This document shows positions 47,501-57,530 of a stretch of DNA of 64,000 bases, piece by piece. Origin of the DNA: Diplonema papillatum (taxonomy: Eukaryota > Euglenozoa > Diplonemea > Diplonemida > Diplonemidae); NCBI GenBank assembly GCA_030068145.1, contig JAPJBO010000161.1, forward strand, positions 248,001-312,000, given 5' to 3'. Every line of letters begins with the position of its first letter. The stretch's first letter is position 1. The position numbers and the translations under genes were made by a program. The notes under the pieces were generated by a model that searched no databases, was not told the origin of the DNA, and was given only the letters and a program-made list of their open reading frames with translations.

Positions 47501-47974
47501 GGGGGGGGGCAGCGCTCTTGTTAAGGATCAGCCACTTTGGCCGGATGGCCGGATAAACCAGACCCCCCCCTCCCCCCCCCTCTACAGTGCAGTTGCCTTG
47601 GAGGCTGGGTGGTCAAATTCTCTAAGGTGAAATGGTCAAAATTCCCTGCCAAAAGTGGGCCCACAAAAATTTTCCAAAGTGTGGTATTTGGGGTATTTGG
47701 GGCAAAAAAAAAATTTTTTTTTCTGACCGCCCACCGTGGTGACCACCTTAGAGTGTGACAGGTAGCGTCTCCCCCCTCCACAGTGAAAATAGCCTATGAG
47801 GGGGGGGGGGGGGGGGGGATTGCAAGAACGTGCTTGGAATGGGTATGTGCTCAACACCGCCTGGTCCCGTCCGCGCCGTGTTTCGGTCCTTTAAGCACGG
47901 ACGGGGGGGGGGGGGGGGGGGGGGTCCTGCCGGCTGATGGATGGGGGACTGGTTCTTAACAACATGCCCTGGGG

Positions 47975-48052
47975 GGGAAAATCTTAGTTTCGTGTTCAGG
48001 CGCTACTTGCCTCTAAGTGTTTGATGCTAGCATCAAGTCTTCTTCGCGGAAT
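47975..48052 (+). repeat. Three-hairpin repeat at the 3' end of the Penelope-like element
   Basis: GGGGGGGAAAATCTTAGTTT, a GGCGC...GCC-type first hairpin and TTGATGCTAGCATCAA precede AAGTCTTCTTCGCGGAA. It lies between the ORF stop and the left terminal repeat of the element, in reverse orientation to the ORF. Confidence 0.6.
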
Positions 48053-48469
48053 GCAGAGTCTTTTTTCTTCTTTTTTTCTTTTTTTCCGTTTTCTGTTTTT
48101 TCTGTTCTTTCTTTCGTTGTCGCCAATTTCTTTTTTCTCCTTTTACTTCTAATTTTAACTTTAATTTTCTTTACCATGGTATTTTTGGACTTTCTGGTGC
48201 CGTAGAGTAGTTCTTCTTTCTCTATGCCGCCCACGTCGATGTTCGTTTAGCAGCGGCTGCCGAATCATGCCGTGGCACCGTCCTTTTGTGCGTCTGCCTT
48301 GCTGAAGAAGTGTGGGAAAGGAGTCCAGGACTCCGTGGTTTGAAACCATGTGCTATGGCTTCACTTCCTCCTCCCTTCGTCCGTTTTTCTTTAAAAAAAG
48401 GGGTTTACAAATTGGGTTGTGGCTCGTAACCAACCGCCACGGGGCACTACTTCCACCAGGTGAAAGTGT

Positions 48470-51400
48470 TTACGCTTTCTCGAGAGAGATGACGTAGCCA
48501 TTGGTTGTGAATCTCCTGGCACATTCCTCCCATGAGAGTACGGATACTTGCTGGTCGTCGTAGCATACCCATTCATCGTCTTCCTTTAACACGGTATAGT
48601 AATGACCTGCCGTTGCTCTTCCGGTGTGGATAATGAAGCCTTTTACCGTGTAGGAGTCTTCACCGATCAGTATGGTTTGTCGGATCGGGGTGCGGGCTGG
48701 TATTTTTATTTCTTCGCGTGTTTTTTTCGATAGCTGTGCTCGTTGCAGTGTTACATCCATTTGCTTTGGAAATGTGTAATCTTCCTTCGTGGATCCAACG
48801 GTCTTTTTGTTACAGGTGCTACAGGGGAAGTCGTCCACTTTGGTTGCTCTCTTGTTTTGCACTTTCTTTATCAGATCCTCAACTGACTCGGTGTAGGGCT
48901 TCTCCCTGTTTTTGAGTTCAAGCATCAGGAACGGTTCTGACGCCGGCGATGCTCGTGAAGACTCTTTGCATATTGTGCACGTTGTCAAACGGGAGTATGT
49001 CACCGTAGCTTGGTCGTCGTCGTCGCCCGTCACGCAGGAGCGTATCCACGTCAGCAGTTCGTGCACGTCCCGATGCGCGGAGTCGTCTGCCGTCGTGTTG
49101 AACACGAGGCTCCGGAGTGTGGCCATTGTACCGTGGATGTTTTGGCCTGCGTCGAAATCCGTGAACAGCCTCTGCACCATCTGCTGGTTGGTGTCCAGGT
49201 GCGTTAGGTTTGCGAGTTGTAGTCGGAAGGACGTCCTTCGCGCCAGGAACTGCACGCTGGCGGCGAAGAAACATGAGTTGCGAATGTTCGTTATGCCGTT
49301 GCGTCCAGGTGGGTTTGTTGGTTTCGTCGCAGGGTGCGTAGTGCTGGTGGGTTCGGATTTGTGCGGCGACGTAGACTGCGGCGAGGTTCTCCCGGGTGGA
49401 TGTTTCGGTGAGCCGTCGGGCGGTTGCGGCGTGCGGATGCTGATGTACGGTTTTTCCTCGTTGGTCGGGCGACCTTCGTCATAGGCCTTTCCGACGAAGT
49501 GGTGAAACCGTGACAGCACTCGCGCATCTAATTCGTACTTTCCGTACGTTTGTGCCACGAACGTGTCGAACGTGCGCCGGAGTTCCCGTCCAGAGAATCC
49601 TCGGTTCCGAAGTCTGTAGTACACCTTCATGACCTCGACCTTCAGATCTGGCATGTTGTTGCAGATGCGCGCTGCTCGGATCAGTGCGCCTTTGAAGATC
49701 GAGGTTCCGGTGTTTCGTGGTACCGTGGATTCGACGTGGGTGTACTTTATCGGATTCCAGGGGAATTCCTCACCCTTGTCCAGGACAGACATCCGAATGA
49801 AGTCCGTCTTGTCATTCCTCTCCATCCGGATCCGCATCCCCAAAAAGACTACGTCGTCGACACCTTTCGACGTTTCACCATACTCCATGCCGTAGATATC
49901 TTCCGGCGGTGGTCGAACACCCCAGGTCAGGAAGTCGTCAATGAATCTGACGCTGTCGGCGTGATTCCTGGCCTCTTCTTGCAATCCTTTCGCGACCAGG
50001 CCGTCGATGTACTGCTTTTCGCACCAGTAGCAGTATAAGTTGGCGAGGTCTGGGCTTGCATTGCCGCCCATGGGGATTCCGGATACCTGCTGGTAGCATG
50101 TTCCACCGTTGGTGACGAAGGTGTTACCAACAATGAAGCTGACCAGTGCTCGAATCTCTTCGACATTGTAGGAGGTCGTGTTCGATTCGTCTGGTTTCCC
50201 AAATTCGAAACGGTGTTTGGCGCGCTGGGCTTCTACGTTCGCTCCTTTTTCGGACTTCATGTACTCGAAAGCCTCTGCAACCGCAGACATAACATAGTCA
50301 ACAATCTGCTTCTGCGGAATCTTCGTGTACATCTCTTTGAAGTCGAAGGTTCGTGGCGCTTTTTTGCGCAGTCGAGCGTAGTTCGTCTTTATGTGTACTG
50401 CTACGTCATCGACCGACTCCACGACGAAGAAACGACGTATCCCCGTTTGCGAAAACGCCGCTTCGTCCTTGCTTCGGAGCGTTGCTAGCACCAGCTTCAG
50501 CAAACCGGAGGCTTCTTGGTGTGCAGGGGTTGTGGATGCACGTGTCTTCATTCGTTTCTTGTCGCGGCCTTTTTCGTCTCGGTCCTTCTGTTCGTCTTTC
50601 TTCTCAACGTTTCCTTTCTCCGACACGCCGGCAATGTACCGCATCCGTGGTTCGGGTTTGTGGAGCTTCGGGATGCCGTAAAGGTACGGTAGGTTGTCGG
50701 CGTGTACGAACTTGTGTGACTTGTTGAAGTCACGGTGTCGTTCGAGCACGTCATCAATCGACTCGCCAACTTCCTGGTACGTTGAGCTCTGTTGTAATTC
50801 GTCCCGTAAGAGCTCCTTGTATTTTTCCTTGCAGATAAACCCGAAGTCATGGGACGTCTTATCTACAGGGAGAAACACGAGGTGCTCCTGGAGCTTCTTC
50901 AGGGTGCGTAAGGCGTCTCGGAGTTGAGGTTCGTCGGTGTGCGCGTTGAGAGTTCCAAGGACGGCGTCGAACTCTTCGACCAGAGTTGTTGAAAATCTGG
51001 TCTTCTCGTCCTCGCTCGCCTTCGGGAAATTCGAGTTCACGAATTCTTCGACGTCGTGTCTTATCGAGTCGTACATAGTCATCGGACTACTCGCGACCCG
51101 GTATTTTCGTCCTTTTCGAAAAAGTGAAAGGAGGGCTTCGTCAGTCTTCAGATCCGTTGCAAGTCCTAAAGCGTGTCCACCAAGATCCGGGCGGTGTGGT
51201 GTCATATGCTGCATGCATGGGCAAACCGAACCTGAGCTAGTCGGTTGATTCGCTTCGTAACTTACTTCGGTGACGTTGCTGACGAGGGTTACCAAAGGTG
51301 GCTTCAGGCGGTTGCTCACCATGAGGTTTTTGAGGACGGCCGGGTTGGGGCACGTTTCGCGAACCCGTGCGCGTGACAGGACGCCGGCAATTGCTGTCCG

Positions 51401-52981
51401 GTCTTGTGCCGGGTGATGATGCGTCAGCTTGAAATACCGTCGTGGGGGGGCCGCCGGTTTCTCGGTTCTGTTGCGGATGCGCGCACTGAGGAGTCGTTCA
51501 AGGATTCGTACTTTGTCTGTGACGTCTTTTCCTTGAACGAAGGTTCTCAGCCACGTGCGTAGGCGGAGGGCGCGATTGGGATGCCATGTTGACATGTCGT
51601 AGGTTCCCAGTCGGTCCTGTGGGAGTGTCAACAGGTGGTCCAACTGTTTCCTCAACCCAGAACAGAAGCCCGGGGAGGTGTCAATGTGGAGTTCGTCGTT
51701 TTCCATGCGGTGCCAGACGCTGCCGTCGGTGCGTCGTTTGCGGAGGCGTTGCGGTGGACGTTGCCTCCTCTTCTTCTTTGCAGCCTTGTTGTTGACCCTC
51801 TCTCCCTGTCGCCGATTCGTCATGTTCAATGGCGGGTTTAGCCATTTGATCCAAAACTCTTCGATTGGGAGAGCCACGCGCGCGAAGTCAGCGGGCTGTG
51901 CGTACAGCCGTTCCGGAACATTCTGTATCGGACACGCGTAGAGCTTCCGGCCTCGCTTTCGTAATTGTTGCGATACACGGTTGCCCTTTGAGTTCCGATT
52001 TTCCCAGTGCTTGCTGTTTCGCACCTCGGCCGTCTTCGACGTCTGACCCACGTAGAGGACGGTGCCCCCTTCGTTCAGAAGTACGTAGATCACTCCCGTC
52101 GTGCTGTCGGCGACGTCGCTTCGGTCGGTTCCGCATTTGTTCCGCCCATTCGACACTTTTGTGCCGTATCGCTTCCAGAAGATTTCGATCGCGCTTTTTC
52201 TTCGGCTTCCGTGATCGTCGTCGTCGTCGTCAGGGTGGCGGCGCGTGTGGACAAAAGCGGCGAGGAAACGAGTGTCAGATTTGGGCCGGTTTGTTTTTTG
52301 TTTTCGCCGTTCTTTTCTGTTGGCGCGTGCACTTTTATTGTTTTTTTGGTTTTTTTGGTTTTTTTCGTTTTGTTTTTTTGCCTCAGAGTCACGTGGTCGT
52401 TCTTCCGATTTTTCTTGGCGGCGTTTTCGTGCTTGTGCTCTGGGTTTTTCTTTTTGCGGCCTCTTTTGTTCGCGCTCCTTTTGTCGATCGTTGTGAACCG
52501 GGTGGCTAGTCGTTCCACGGTTCCTCTGTTCTGGGGCTGCTTGGGGTCTGGAAAGACCTTTCTCGCAGGGCTTCTTTGTTTTGGGGGCCGCTTGGGGTCT
52601 GGGGTGACCTTTGTCGCAGCGTTTCTCTTCCTTTCCCTCTCTCCGTGTCGCTGGGAAACGACCAACAAGTTCAGGTCCTTCCTGGGAGTGGCGCTGTCGG
52701 AAAATAAGGCATTCGTCATCTGTCCGAATCGGATATCCGACGACTACCTTAGCGTCTGTTCCGTCGAGTTCATCATCAAAGTAGTTAACTTTCATGTTAT
52801 CGGACTCGGTGGTGGTAGACGACGCAGCACTCCGCCTCGAATGGTTATGCTTCCTAGGCACTTTCAATGGCGATTTAGAGACGGGTGTGGGATTTTTTAT
52901 TTTGGATCTATCAACGTGTCGGGCTGACAGGTCCAAAAGCGGTCCTGCGGCGTTTTTTAGGGCCACACGGCAAGGGGCCAT
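48470..52981 (-). CDS. Penelope-like retroelement protein: GIY-YIG nuclease + reverse transcriptase + ubiquitin-specific protease
   Basis: A single 1503-codon ORF without introns. Residues 1-290 are basic and low-complexity (KKxxE-type). Residues about 293-385 hold a GIY-YIG nuclease: GVIYVL, LYVGQT, an arginine, and the late EEFWIKWLNPPLN with the family Glu and Asn. Around 585 is a CPC motif followed by LFRKGRKYR, as in PLEs with an N-terminal GIY-YIG (Naiad/Chlamys group). The reverse transcriptase (about 695-1060) shows LPVDKTSHDFG, YLYGIPKLHKPEPRMRYIAG, motif A FDFKEMYTKIP, SGIPMGGNASPDLANLY and the catalytic FIDD. After a Pro/Thr linker, residues about 1228-1500 form a C19 ubiquitin protease: Cys box GITNIRNSCFFAASVQFL, two CxxC zinc ligands, His box GHYYTVLKEDDEWVCYDD. 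All catalytic positions seem present. Nuclease and RT act in target-primed integration; the protease role is unknown. Confidence 0.92.
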   Translation of the reverse strand: MAPCRVALKNAAGPLLDLSARHVDRSKIKNPTPVSKSPLKVPRKHNHSRRSAASSTTTESDNMKVNYFDDELDGTDAKVVVGYPIRTDDECLIFRQRHSQEGPELVGRFPATRREGKEEKRCDKGHPRPQAAPKTKKPCEKGLSRPQAAPEQRNRGTTSHPVHNDRQKEREQKRPQKEKPRAQARKRRQEKSEERPRDSEAKKQNEKNQKNQKNNKSARANRKERRKQKTNRPKSDTRFLAAFVHTRRHPDDDDDDHGSRRKSAIEIFWKRYGTKVSNGRNKCGTDRSDVADSTTGVIYVLLNEGGTVLYVGQTSKTAEVRNSKHWENRNSKGNRVSQQLRKRGRKLYACPIQNVPERLYAQPADFARVALPIEEFWIKWLNPPLNMTNRRQGERVNNKAAKKKRRQRPPQRLRKRRTDGSVWHRMENDELHIDTSPGFCSGLRKQLDHLLTLPQDRLGTYDMSTWHPNRALRLRTWLRTFVQGKDVTDKVRILERLLSARIRNRTEKPAAPPRRYFKLTHHHPAQDRTAIAGVLSRARVRETCPNPAVLKNLMVSNRLKPPLVTLVSNVTEVSYEANQPTSSGSVCPCMQHMTPHRPDLGGHALGLATDLKTDEALLSLFRKGRKYRVASSPMTMYDSIRHDVEEFVNSNFPKASEDEKTRFSTTLVEEFDAVLGTLNAHTDEPQLRDALRTLKKLQEHLVFLPVDKTSHDFGFICKEKYKELLRDELQQSSTYQEVGESIDDVLERHRDFNKSHKFVHADNLPYLYGIPKLHKPEPRMRYIAGVSEKGNVEKKDEQKDRDEKGRDKKRMKTRASTTPAHQEASGLLKLVLATLRSKDEAAFSQTGIRRFFVVESVDDVAVHIKTNYARLRKKAPRTFDFKEMYTKIPQKQIVDYVMSAVAEAFEYMKSEKGANVEAQRAKHRFEFGKPDESNTTSYNVEEIRALVSFIVGNTFVTNGGTCYQQVSGIPMGGNASPDLANLYCYWCEKQYIDGLVAKGLQEEARNHADSVRFIDDFLTWGVRPPPEDIYGMEYGETSKGVDDVVFLGMRIRMERNDKTDFIRMSVLDKGEEFPWNPIKYTHVESTVPRNTGTSIFKGALIRAARICNNMPDLKVEVMKVYYRLRNRGFSGRELRRTFDTFVAQTYGKYELDARVLSRFHHFVGKAYDEGRPTNEEKPYISIRTPQPPDGSPKHPPGRTSPQSTSPHKSEPTSTTHPATKPTNPPGRNGITNIRNSCFFAASVQFLARRTSFRLQLANLTHLDTNQQMVQRLFTDFDAGQNIHGTMATLRSLVFNTTADDSAHRDVHELLTWIRSCVTGDDDDQATVTYSRLTTCTICKESSRASPASEPFLMLELKNREKPYTESVEDLIKKVQNKRATKVDDFPCSTCNKKTVGSTKEDYTFPKQMDVTLQRAQLSKKTREEIKIPARTPIRQTILIGEDSYTVKGFIIHTGRATAGHYYTVLKEDDEWVCYDDQQVSVLSWEECARRFTTNGYVISLEKA

Positions 52982-53196
52982 CGTGTGGTTACAACATCCT
53001 TAACAAGATGCCTGGGGGGGGGGGGGGTCGAATAATAACAGTTATTTGACACACGTCTGGTTGTCTAAAAACACTGCCACTATTTGATCCTGCTACTGTT
53101 CGGCTACCCGGAACTTTTTTTAGTATTCGACAAACCGAATAAGAACACAGGTGTTACTATTCAAACCCCTCCCTTTACAAAAACAAAAGTACGTAC

Positions 53197-53592
53197 CAAG
53201 TCGATGACCCCGTCCTTGAACTCATCTTCGGTGTCGTGGGCGATGCGTTCTTCGGTTGCAAGGCCTTCGACGAGTAGCTCGAGAGAAAGCCGGTCGCACG
53301 GCTTGGTGTTCAGGATCTGGATCTTTTCGGCAGGGGTCAGGTACAGCTCGTCGCCCGCCGGCGTGCGGTACGCCTTGCACGCGACGTCGAGGGCCGTGAG
53401 GAAGTTGTGCACGTCCTGCCGCCGCGTGAACTTCTCGGGCAGCAGCACGCTGCGGAGCAGCCCCTTCTCGAACTCGAAAACGCTCTCGCTCGGCAGGATC
53501 TGCTCGCAGCGGCGCGCCTCGCGCCAGTGGGCCAGCGCTTCGTGCACCTCGAAGTTGCTCAACTGGCACGAGCTGGCCTCGAGAACCTGCAT
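53197..53592 (-). CDS. RPC9: RNA polymerase III subunit RPC9 (CRCP/Rpc17), first exon
   Basis: The exon begins at ATG 53592 and ends in phase 0 at 53197 before donor GTACGT, giving 132 residues. It has the RPC9 pattern: start MQVLEASSCQLSNFEV, a helical middle with DVHNFLTALD, the motif LTPAEKIQILNTKP, then the LELLVEGLATEERI helix. RPC9 pairs with RPC8 to form the Pol III stalk (Rpb4/7-like). The family is about 140-150 residues, so only a short C-terminal exon is missing. It was not found, and the Penelope-like element lies immediately downstream where it would be expected. The 1.2 kb upstream is a tandem array made of pieces of this exon. Confidence 0.9.
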
Positions 53593-53689
53593 CGTGGCAA
53601 CACTCCACCCCCCACCTCAACCACCACCTCCCTTGGCTCGTGGGCCCCTCTCGGTACCTGCAGCGTGGAAGGTTCGGATACTCAGGATT

Positions 53690-54910
53690 TGACACGGCTT
53701 GCTTCAAGACTGGACAGGGATAGCCCCTAACTTAACACAATTAGCCCCACAGGATATGGCATCGCTGACTTCGTGCACCTCGAGGTTGCACGAGCTAACC
53801 TGTATCGTGCCAACACTCCCCCCTCGGCTCGGTACCTGCAGCGGGGAAGGTTCTCAGGTTTTAGCACGACAAGATTTGACATGGCTGGCTTCATTGGACA
53901 CACGGCTTGGTGTTCAGGATATGGATCCGTTCGGCGGGGTCAGGTAAAGCTCGTCACCCGCCGGCGTGGTACGCCTTGCACGCGCCTCGAGAACCTGCAT
54001 CGTGGCAACACACCACCCCCGCGGCCCCTCCTGCAGCGGGGAAGGTTCTCAGGTTTTAGCACGACAAGATTTGACATGGCTGGCTTCATTTGACACACGG
54101 CTTGGTGTTCAGGATATGGATCCGTTCGGCGGGGTCAGGTAAAGCTCGTCACCCGCCGGCGTGGTACGCCTTGCACGCGCCTCGAGAACCTGCATCGTGG
54201 CAACACACCACCCCCGCGGCCCCTCGGCTCGGTACCTGCAGCGGGGAAGGTTCTCAGGTTTTAACACGCCGACATTTGACATGGCTGGCTTCATTTGACA
54301 CACGGCTTGGTGTTCAGGATATGGATCCGTTCGGCGGGGTCAGGTACAGCTCGTCACCCGCCGGCGTGGTACGCCTTGCACGCGCCTCGAGAACCTGCAT
54401 CGTGGCAACACACCACCCCCGCGGCCCCTCCTGCAGCGGGGAAGGTTCTCAGGTTTTAACACGCCGACATTTGACATGGCTGGCTTCATTTGACACACGG
54501 CTTGGTGTTCAGGATATGGATCCGTTCGGCGGGGTCAGGTAAAGCTCGTCACCCGCCGGCGTGGTACGCCTTGCACGCGCCTCGAGAACCTGCATCGTGG
54601 CAACACACCACCCCCGCGGCCCCTCCTGCAGCGGGGAAGGTTCTCAGGTTTTAACACGCCGACATTTGACATGGCTGGCTTCAATTGTCACGGCTTGCCT
54701 CAAGACTGGCCCCCCCAAACTTGACACGATTAGCCTCGGGATATGGCATGGCTGACCTCGTGCGCCTCGAAGTTGTTTAACAACTGGCACGAGCTGGCTT
54801 CGAGAACCCAGCAAGATTTGACATGGCTGGCTTCCATTGACCCGGCCTGCCTCAGAATTGAACGCGGCTGGCCTCAAGATTCGACGAGGTTGGCACACCC
54901 GCACGTTCTG
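53690..54910 (-). repeat. Tandem array of internally deleted RPC9 exon copies
   Basis: At least four units spaced 195-206 bp apart (landmark GTCAGGTAAAGCTCGTCACC at 53939, 54134, 54340 and 54535) fuse the middle of RPC9 exon 1 directly to its start codon region, deleting what lies between. Unit ends carry GACATTTGACATGGCTGGCT. A further diverged piece near 54755-54815 keeps the segment encoding the LSNFEV start. Confidence 0.85.
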
Positions 54911-55436
54911 GAGGGTTTGGCAGCATCCATCATTTGTACCATTCGTTTGTTGTCCGCCCATCATCATAACACACTATTAATTACGCTGTGTGCAAACACA
55001 CTTCCACCAACCAACGATGGACTTGCTTCGACGGACTGCAGACGCACTTCACTGTGACGCAAAACTACGCCGACAACGAGGTTTCCCTCTGCATCTACCA
55101 GCTCAAAGACTACGCTTCAGTCCCCCGGACGTGCTTCTCTTATGGGCGGGTTGCGCCTAGTTGGCGTCTTGTCCTCTCTACATCTGTACCCTCAGCTCGA
55201 AGCTCAAGAGCAAGTCAGGAGGCTGCTAGCTGAGGTCCAAGTGAAATGAACAATGAAAGCCCAAATGAGGAAGTGGGGGGTCGGAATATGAGGGGTTACG
55301 GGGGTGGGGGGGAATTGCAAAAAAAGGGGGGTGGGTTGGGAGAAGAAAGAACTACGAATGCCAGGACAATAAAAAAGAAAACCGAAGAGAAACCGGGGGG
55401 AGAGAGGGGGGAACAAAGGAAAAGAAAGAGTGTTGG

Positions 55437-55620
55437 GGGCTTGCAAGAACGTGCTTGGAATGGGTATGTGCTCAACACCGCACTGGTCCCGTCTGCGCCG
55501 TGTTTCGGTCCTTTAAGCCACGGACACAGAAGGACCATCATCAGCACGGAACCTGAGTGTCTGCAGACAGGACAGCGGCGTGAGTCTGGTTTGTCAGGCG
55601 GCTGTTCGTAGCTCGTCACA
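55437..55620 (+). repeat. Dispersed repeat A copy
   Basis: Near-identical to 289-475, cut at GCTCGTCACA. The flanks 54911-57470 contain no gene I can support. Confidence 0.75.
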
Positions 55621-56009
55621 AACACAAAGAGTGGTGGGGGCGGGGTGCGGTGCACATGCTTGCAAGAAAGCCTAAGACAGGGGTGGGGGGAGGTATGCGA
55701 AAAGAGGTCCCTTCTTTTCGCTGCATACCTTTCGTCCGCCGCGCTGAGAGAGTGCGAGAGAGTGACGGAGAGCTGAGGGCTGGTGCTCCAGCACGGGTTG
55801 ACGGGTGTGCCTTCTGCCATGTCGGCTCCCGCGGCGTTTAGTTGTGTTTTCTTTCGTGAAACCTTCAGAGAACAAGCAAGGGGACTGCATCCGACGAGCG
55901 AGCAAAGCAACAAAGCACGAGCAGTAGCAGTGCAAGTGCGCGTGTGTGCGCGTTCCTGACTGTTGCTTTGTGTGGTCCCGCTTTACTCTCATCTGCGAGG
56001 AGATTTTCG

Positions 56010-56100
56010 GGGGCAGAAAATCGTAGTTAAATATGCAGGCAGAACCTCGCCTCGCATGCTTGTTTTGACGCTCTTGCATCAAGTCTTCTTCAAAGCAAAA
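56010..56100 (+). repeat. Three-hairpin repeat, diverged copy
   Basis: GGCAGAAAATCGTAGTTAAA, GGCAGAACCTCGCC, then a TTTGACGCTCTTGCATCAA hairpin and AAGTCTTCTTC. Pairing is weaker than in the 62245 copy. Confidence 0.45.
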
Positions 56101-56492
56101 GAGGGGGGGGTGGGTGTTAATTCGTCGTTATCTTCTTCTTCCTGTTTCTTTTCGCTGTGTGTGAGCTGGAGGCGGGACAGTCTTCCGAGAAAGAATTATA
56201 CAGAGATGCGTTGGCTCCCACGAGAGCCAAGTACACACGATCACAGAGCACTGGTGCGGGGAAGGGTGAGGGAGGGGGGGGGTGTGGGGAGTGAGAAAGC
56301 TTTTGGAAGTACTGGGGGGCAGGGGCGGGGTCGAGTGTCTGATTAAGTTGTCTCCCGCAGGATTGGATAACTCGGCGCGGGAGAAGACTCCGGCTAAGTG
56401 TGTCCTGCAAGGAGCGGCAGTACCGAGGCGGGGAAGTGGGTGGGTGGGGGGTTTGTGCCGTGTGGTGGACCCGTTCAGCGCCTGACAACTGA

Positions 56493-56870
56493 TGCGGCCT
56501 ACCCTACACGGTGAAGTCCAGCCCCAGAAGCTGGGGCTAAAGAGGGCCGTGTGTTCATACAGGATTTGTTTTTAGCGACCACTTTGCATTTTGTTAACAC
56601 ACCGTCGTAAGATCCCATGAAGACGAAGGCCCACCGTTTTCAGACGAACAACGCGTAGGGGACGCCGCACTGGTGCGGCCTGCCTTACACGGTGAAGTGG
56701 AGCCAAAGAGGTGTGCCCGCGTCGCACCCGAAAAGCGGGTGTGTGTTCACAGGATTTTTTTTTTTAGTAACACCAACGACGCATTTGTTAACACGCAAAC
56801 GTCGCGAGATCCCATGAAGACAAAGCCCGCCGTTTTCAGACGACCACGGCATAGGGACGCCGCAGCAACC
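56493..56870 (+). repeat. 190-bp tandem duplication
   Basis: CTACACGGTGAAGTCCAGCC...GAAGACGAAGGCCCACCG is repeated with changes at about 56680-56870. A related block (GGTGTGCCCGAGTCACACCC) occurs at 1310-1425 and, inverted, at 2570-2690. Confidence 0.65.
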
Positions 56871-56969
56871 GCAGACGCCCCCGGGGTAGGGGGCACTCGG
56901 CATCGCTCGATGGACTGCACCAAACCCACTGAAAGAAGAACGGAAAGATTAAAAGTTGCCGCCGCGGCG

Positions 56970-57190
56970 CTTGAAATACTCGAGGGGCTGCCTTGTGCTC
57001 ATTTCGAAGGAGGCTAGAGGGGGAGAAAACAATACAACTACAAAGTGGGTCTTTTTTGTTGAACGCTTACGCCCGCCACTGAACCCACATTTACCTGTGT
57101 TTCGTGTGGGCTACAGCACATTTACCTCCTTTGATCTATCGCAACTGGCAGTCTCCTCAAGCATTTCCTACAAAGCAGGTGCTCATACAA
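56970..57190 (+). repeat. Dispersed repeat F copy
   Basis: Same blocks in the same order as at 47150, without the extra insert that follows GAGGCTAGAGG there. Confidence 0.75.
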
Positions 57191-57472
57191 AAAAGTTTTT
57201 AGCGGACGGAAAACTGCGATGGCCCCGCCCATCTCCTGAGACTCAGGTCAGGACGAGGGACTGTTGACCTGAGTCCTTGTTTTTCCAACGAGAAGACAGG
57301 GGAGTGTGTGGGGGCTTCCGCAGCACGTGCGGGGGAAAAACTTAGTTCAGCAGTAGCGAGCGGGGTGACCAGGCAGGAGATGAGAGCCGCACGCATCGAG
57401 CCGTGACATGAAGAGGTAGCCCGTTTGCTGCGTTTCTTTCTTTCATTTGCGACCGGCAAAAAGAAAAGAGAC

Positions 57473-57530
57473 TGGATGGAATACGGCTGAACGCCTCTAA
57501 GCCAGAACCCATTCTAGAGAAATGCGTGAG
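57473..57530 (+). rRNA. LSU rRNA 3'-terminal fragment
   Basis: TGGATGGAATACGGCTGAAC followed by GCCTCTAAGCCAGAACCC is the conserved last domain of LSU rRNA. Confidence 0.85.

Larger units (their letters stand above)
47955..53020 (-). mobile_element. Penelope-like element with imperfect terminal direct repeats
   Basis: The GIY-YIG/RT/USP ORF is framed by near-identical sequences: CTTAACAACATGCCCTGGGG at 47955 and CTTAACAAGATGCCTGGGGG at 52999, on the plus strand. The right copy lies only about 20 bases upstream of the ORF start, and the left copy about 490 bases beyond the stop. Between the stop and the left repeat are a purine-rich stretch (minus strand) at 48055-48175 and a copy of the three-hairpin repeat at 47975-48052. 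The repeats could be the short terminal repeats typical of PLEs or a target duplication. The insertion sits 177 bp beyond the donor of RPC9 exon 1, hence probably inside an RPC9 intron. Confidence 0.6.

Noticed and set aside
52007-52927. 306-codon plus-strand frame opposite the Penelope-like ORF
   Set aside because: It is the complement of the Lys/Arg-rich N-terminus and GIY-YIG region and has no recognisable motif.
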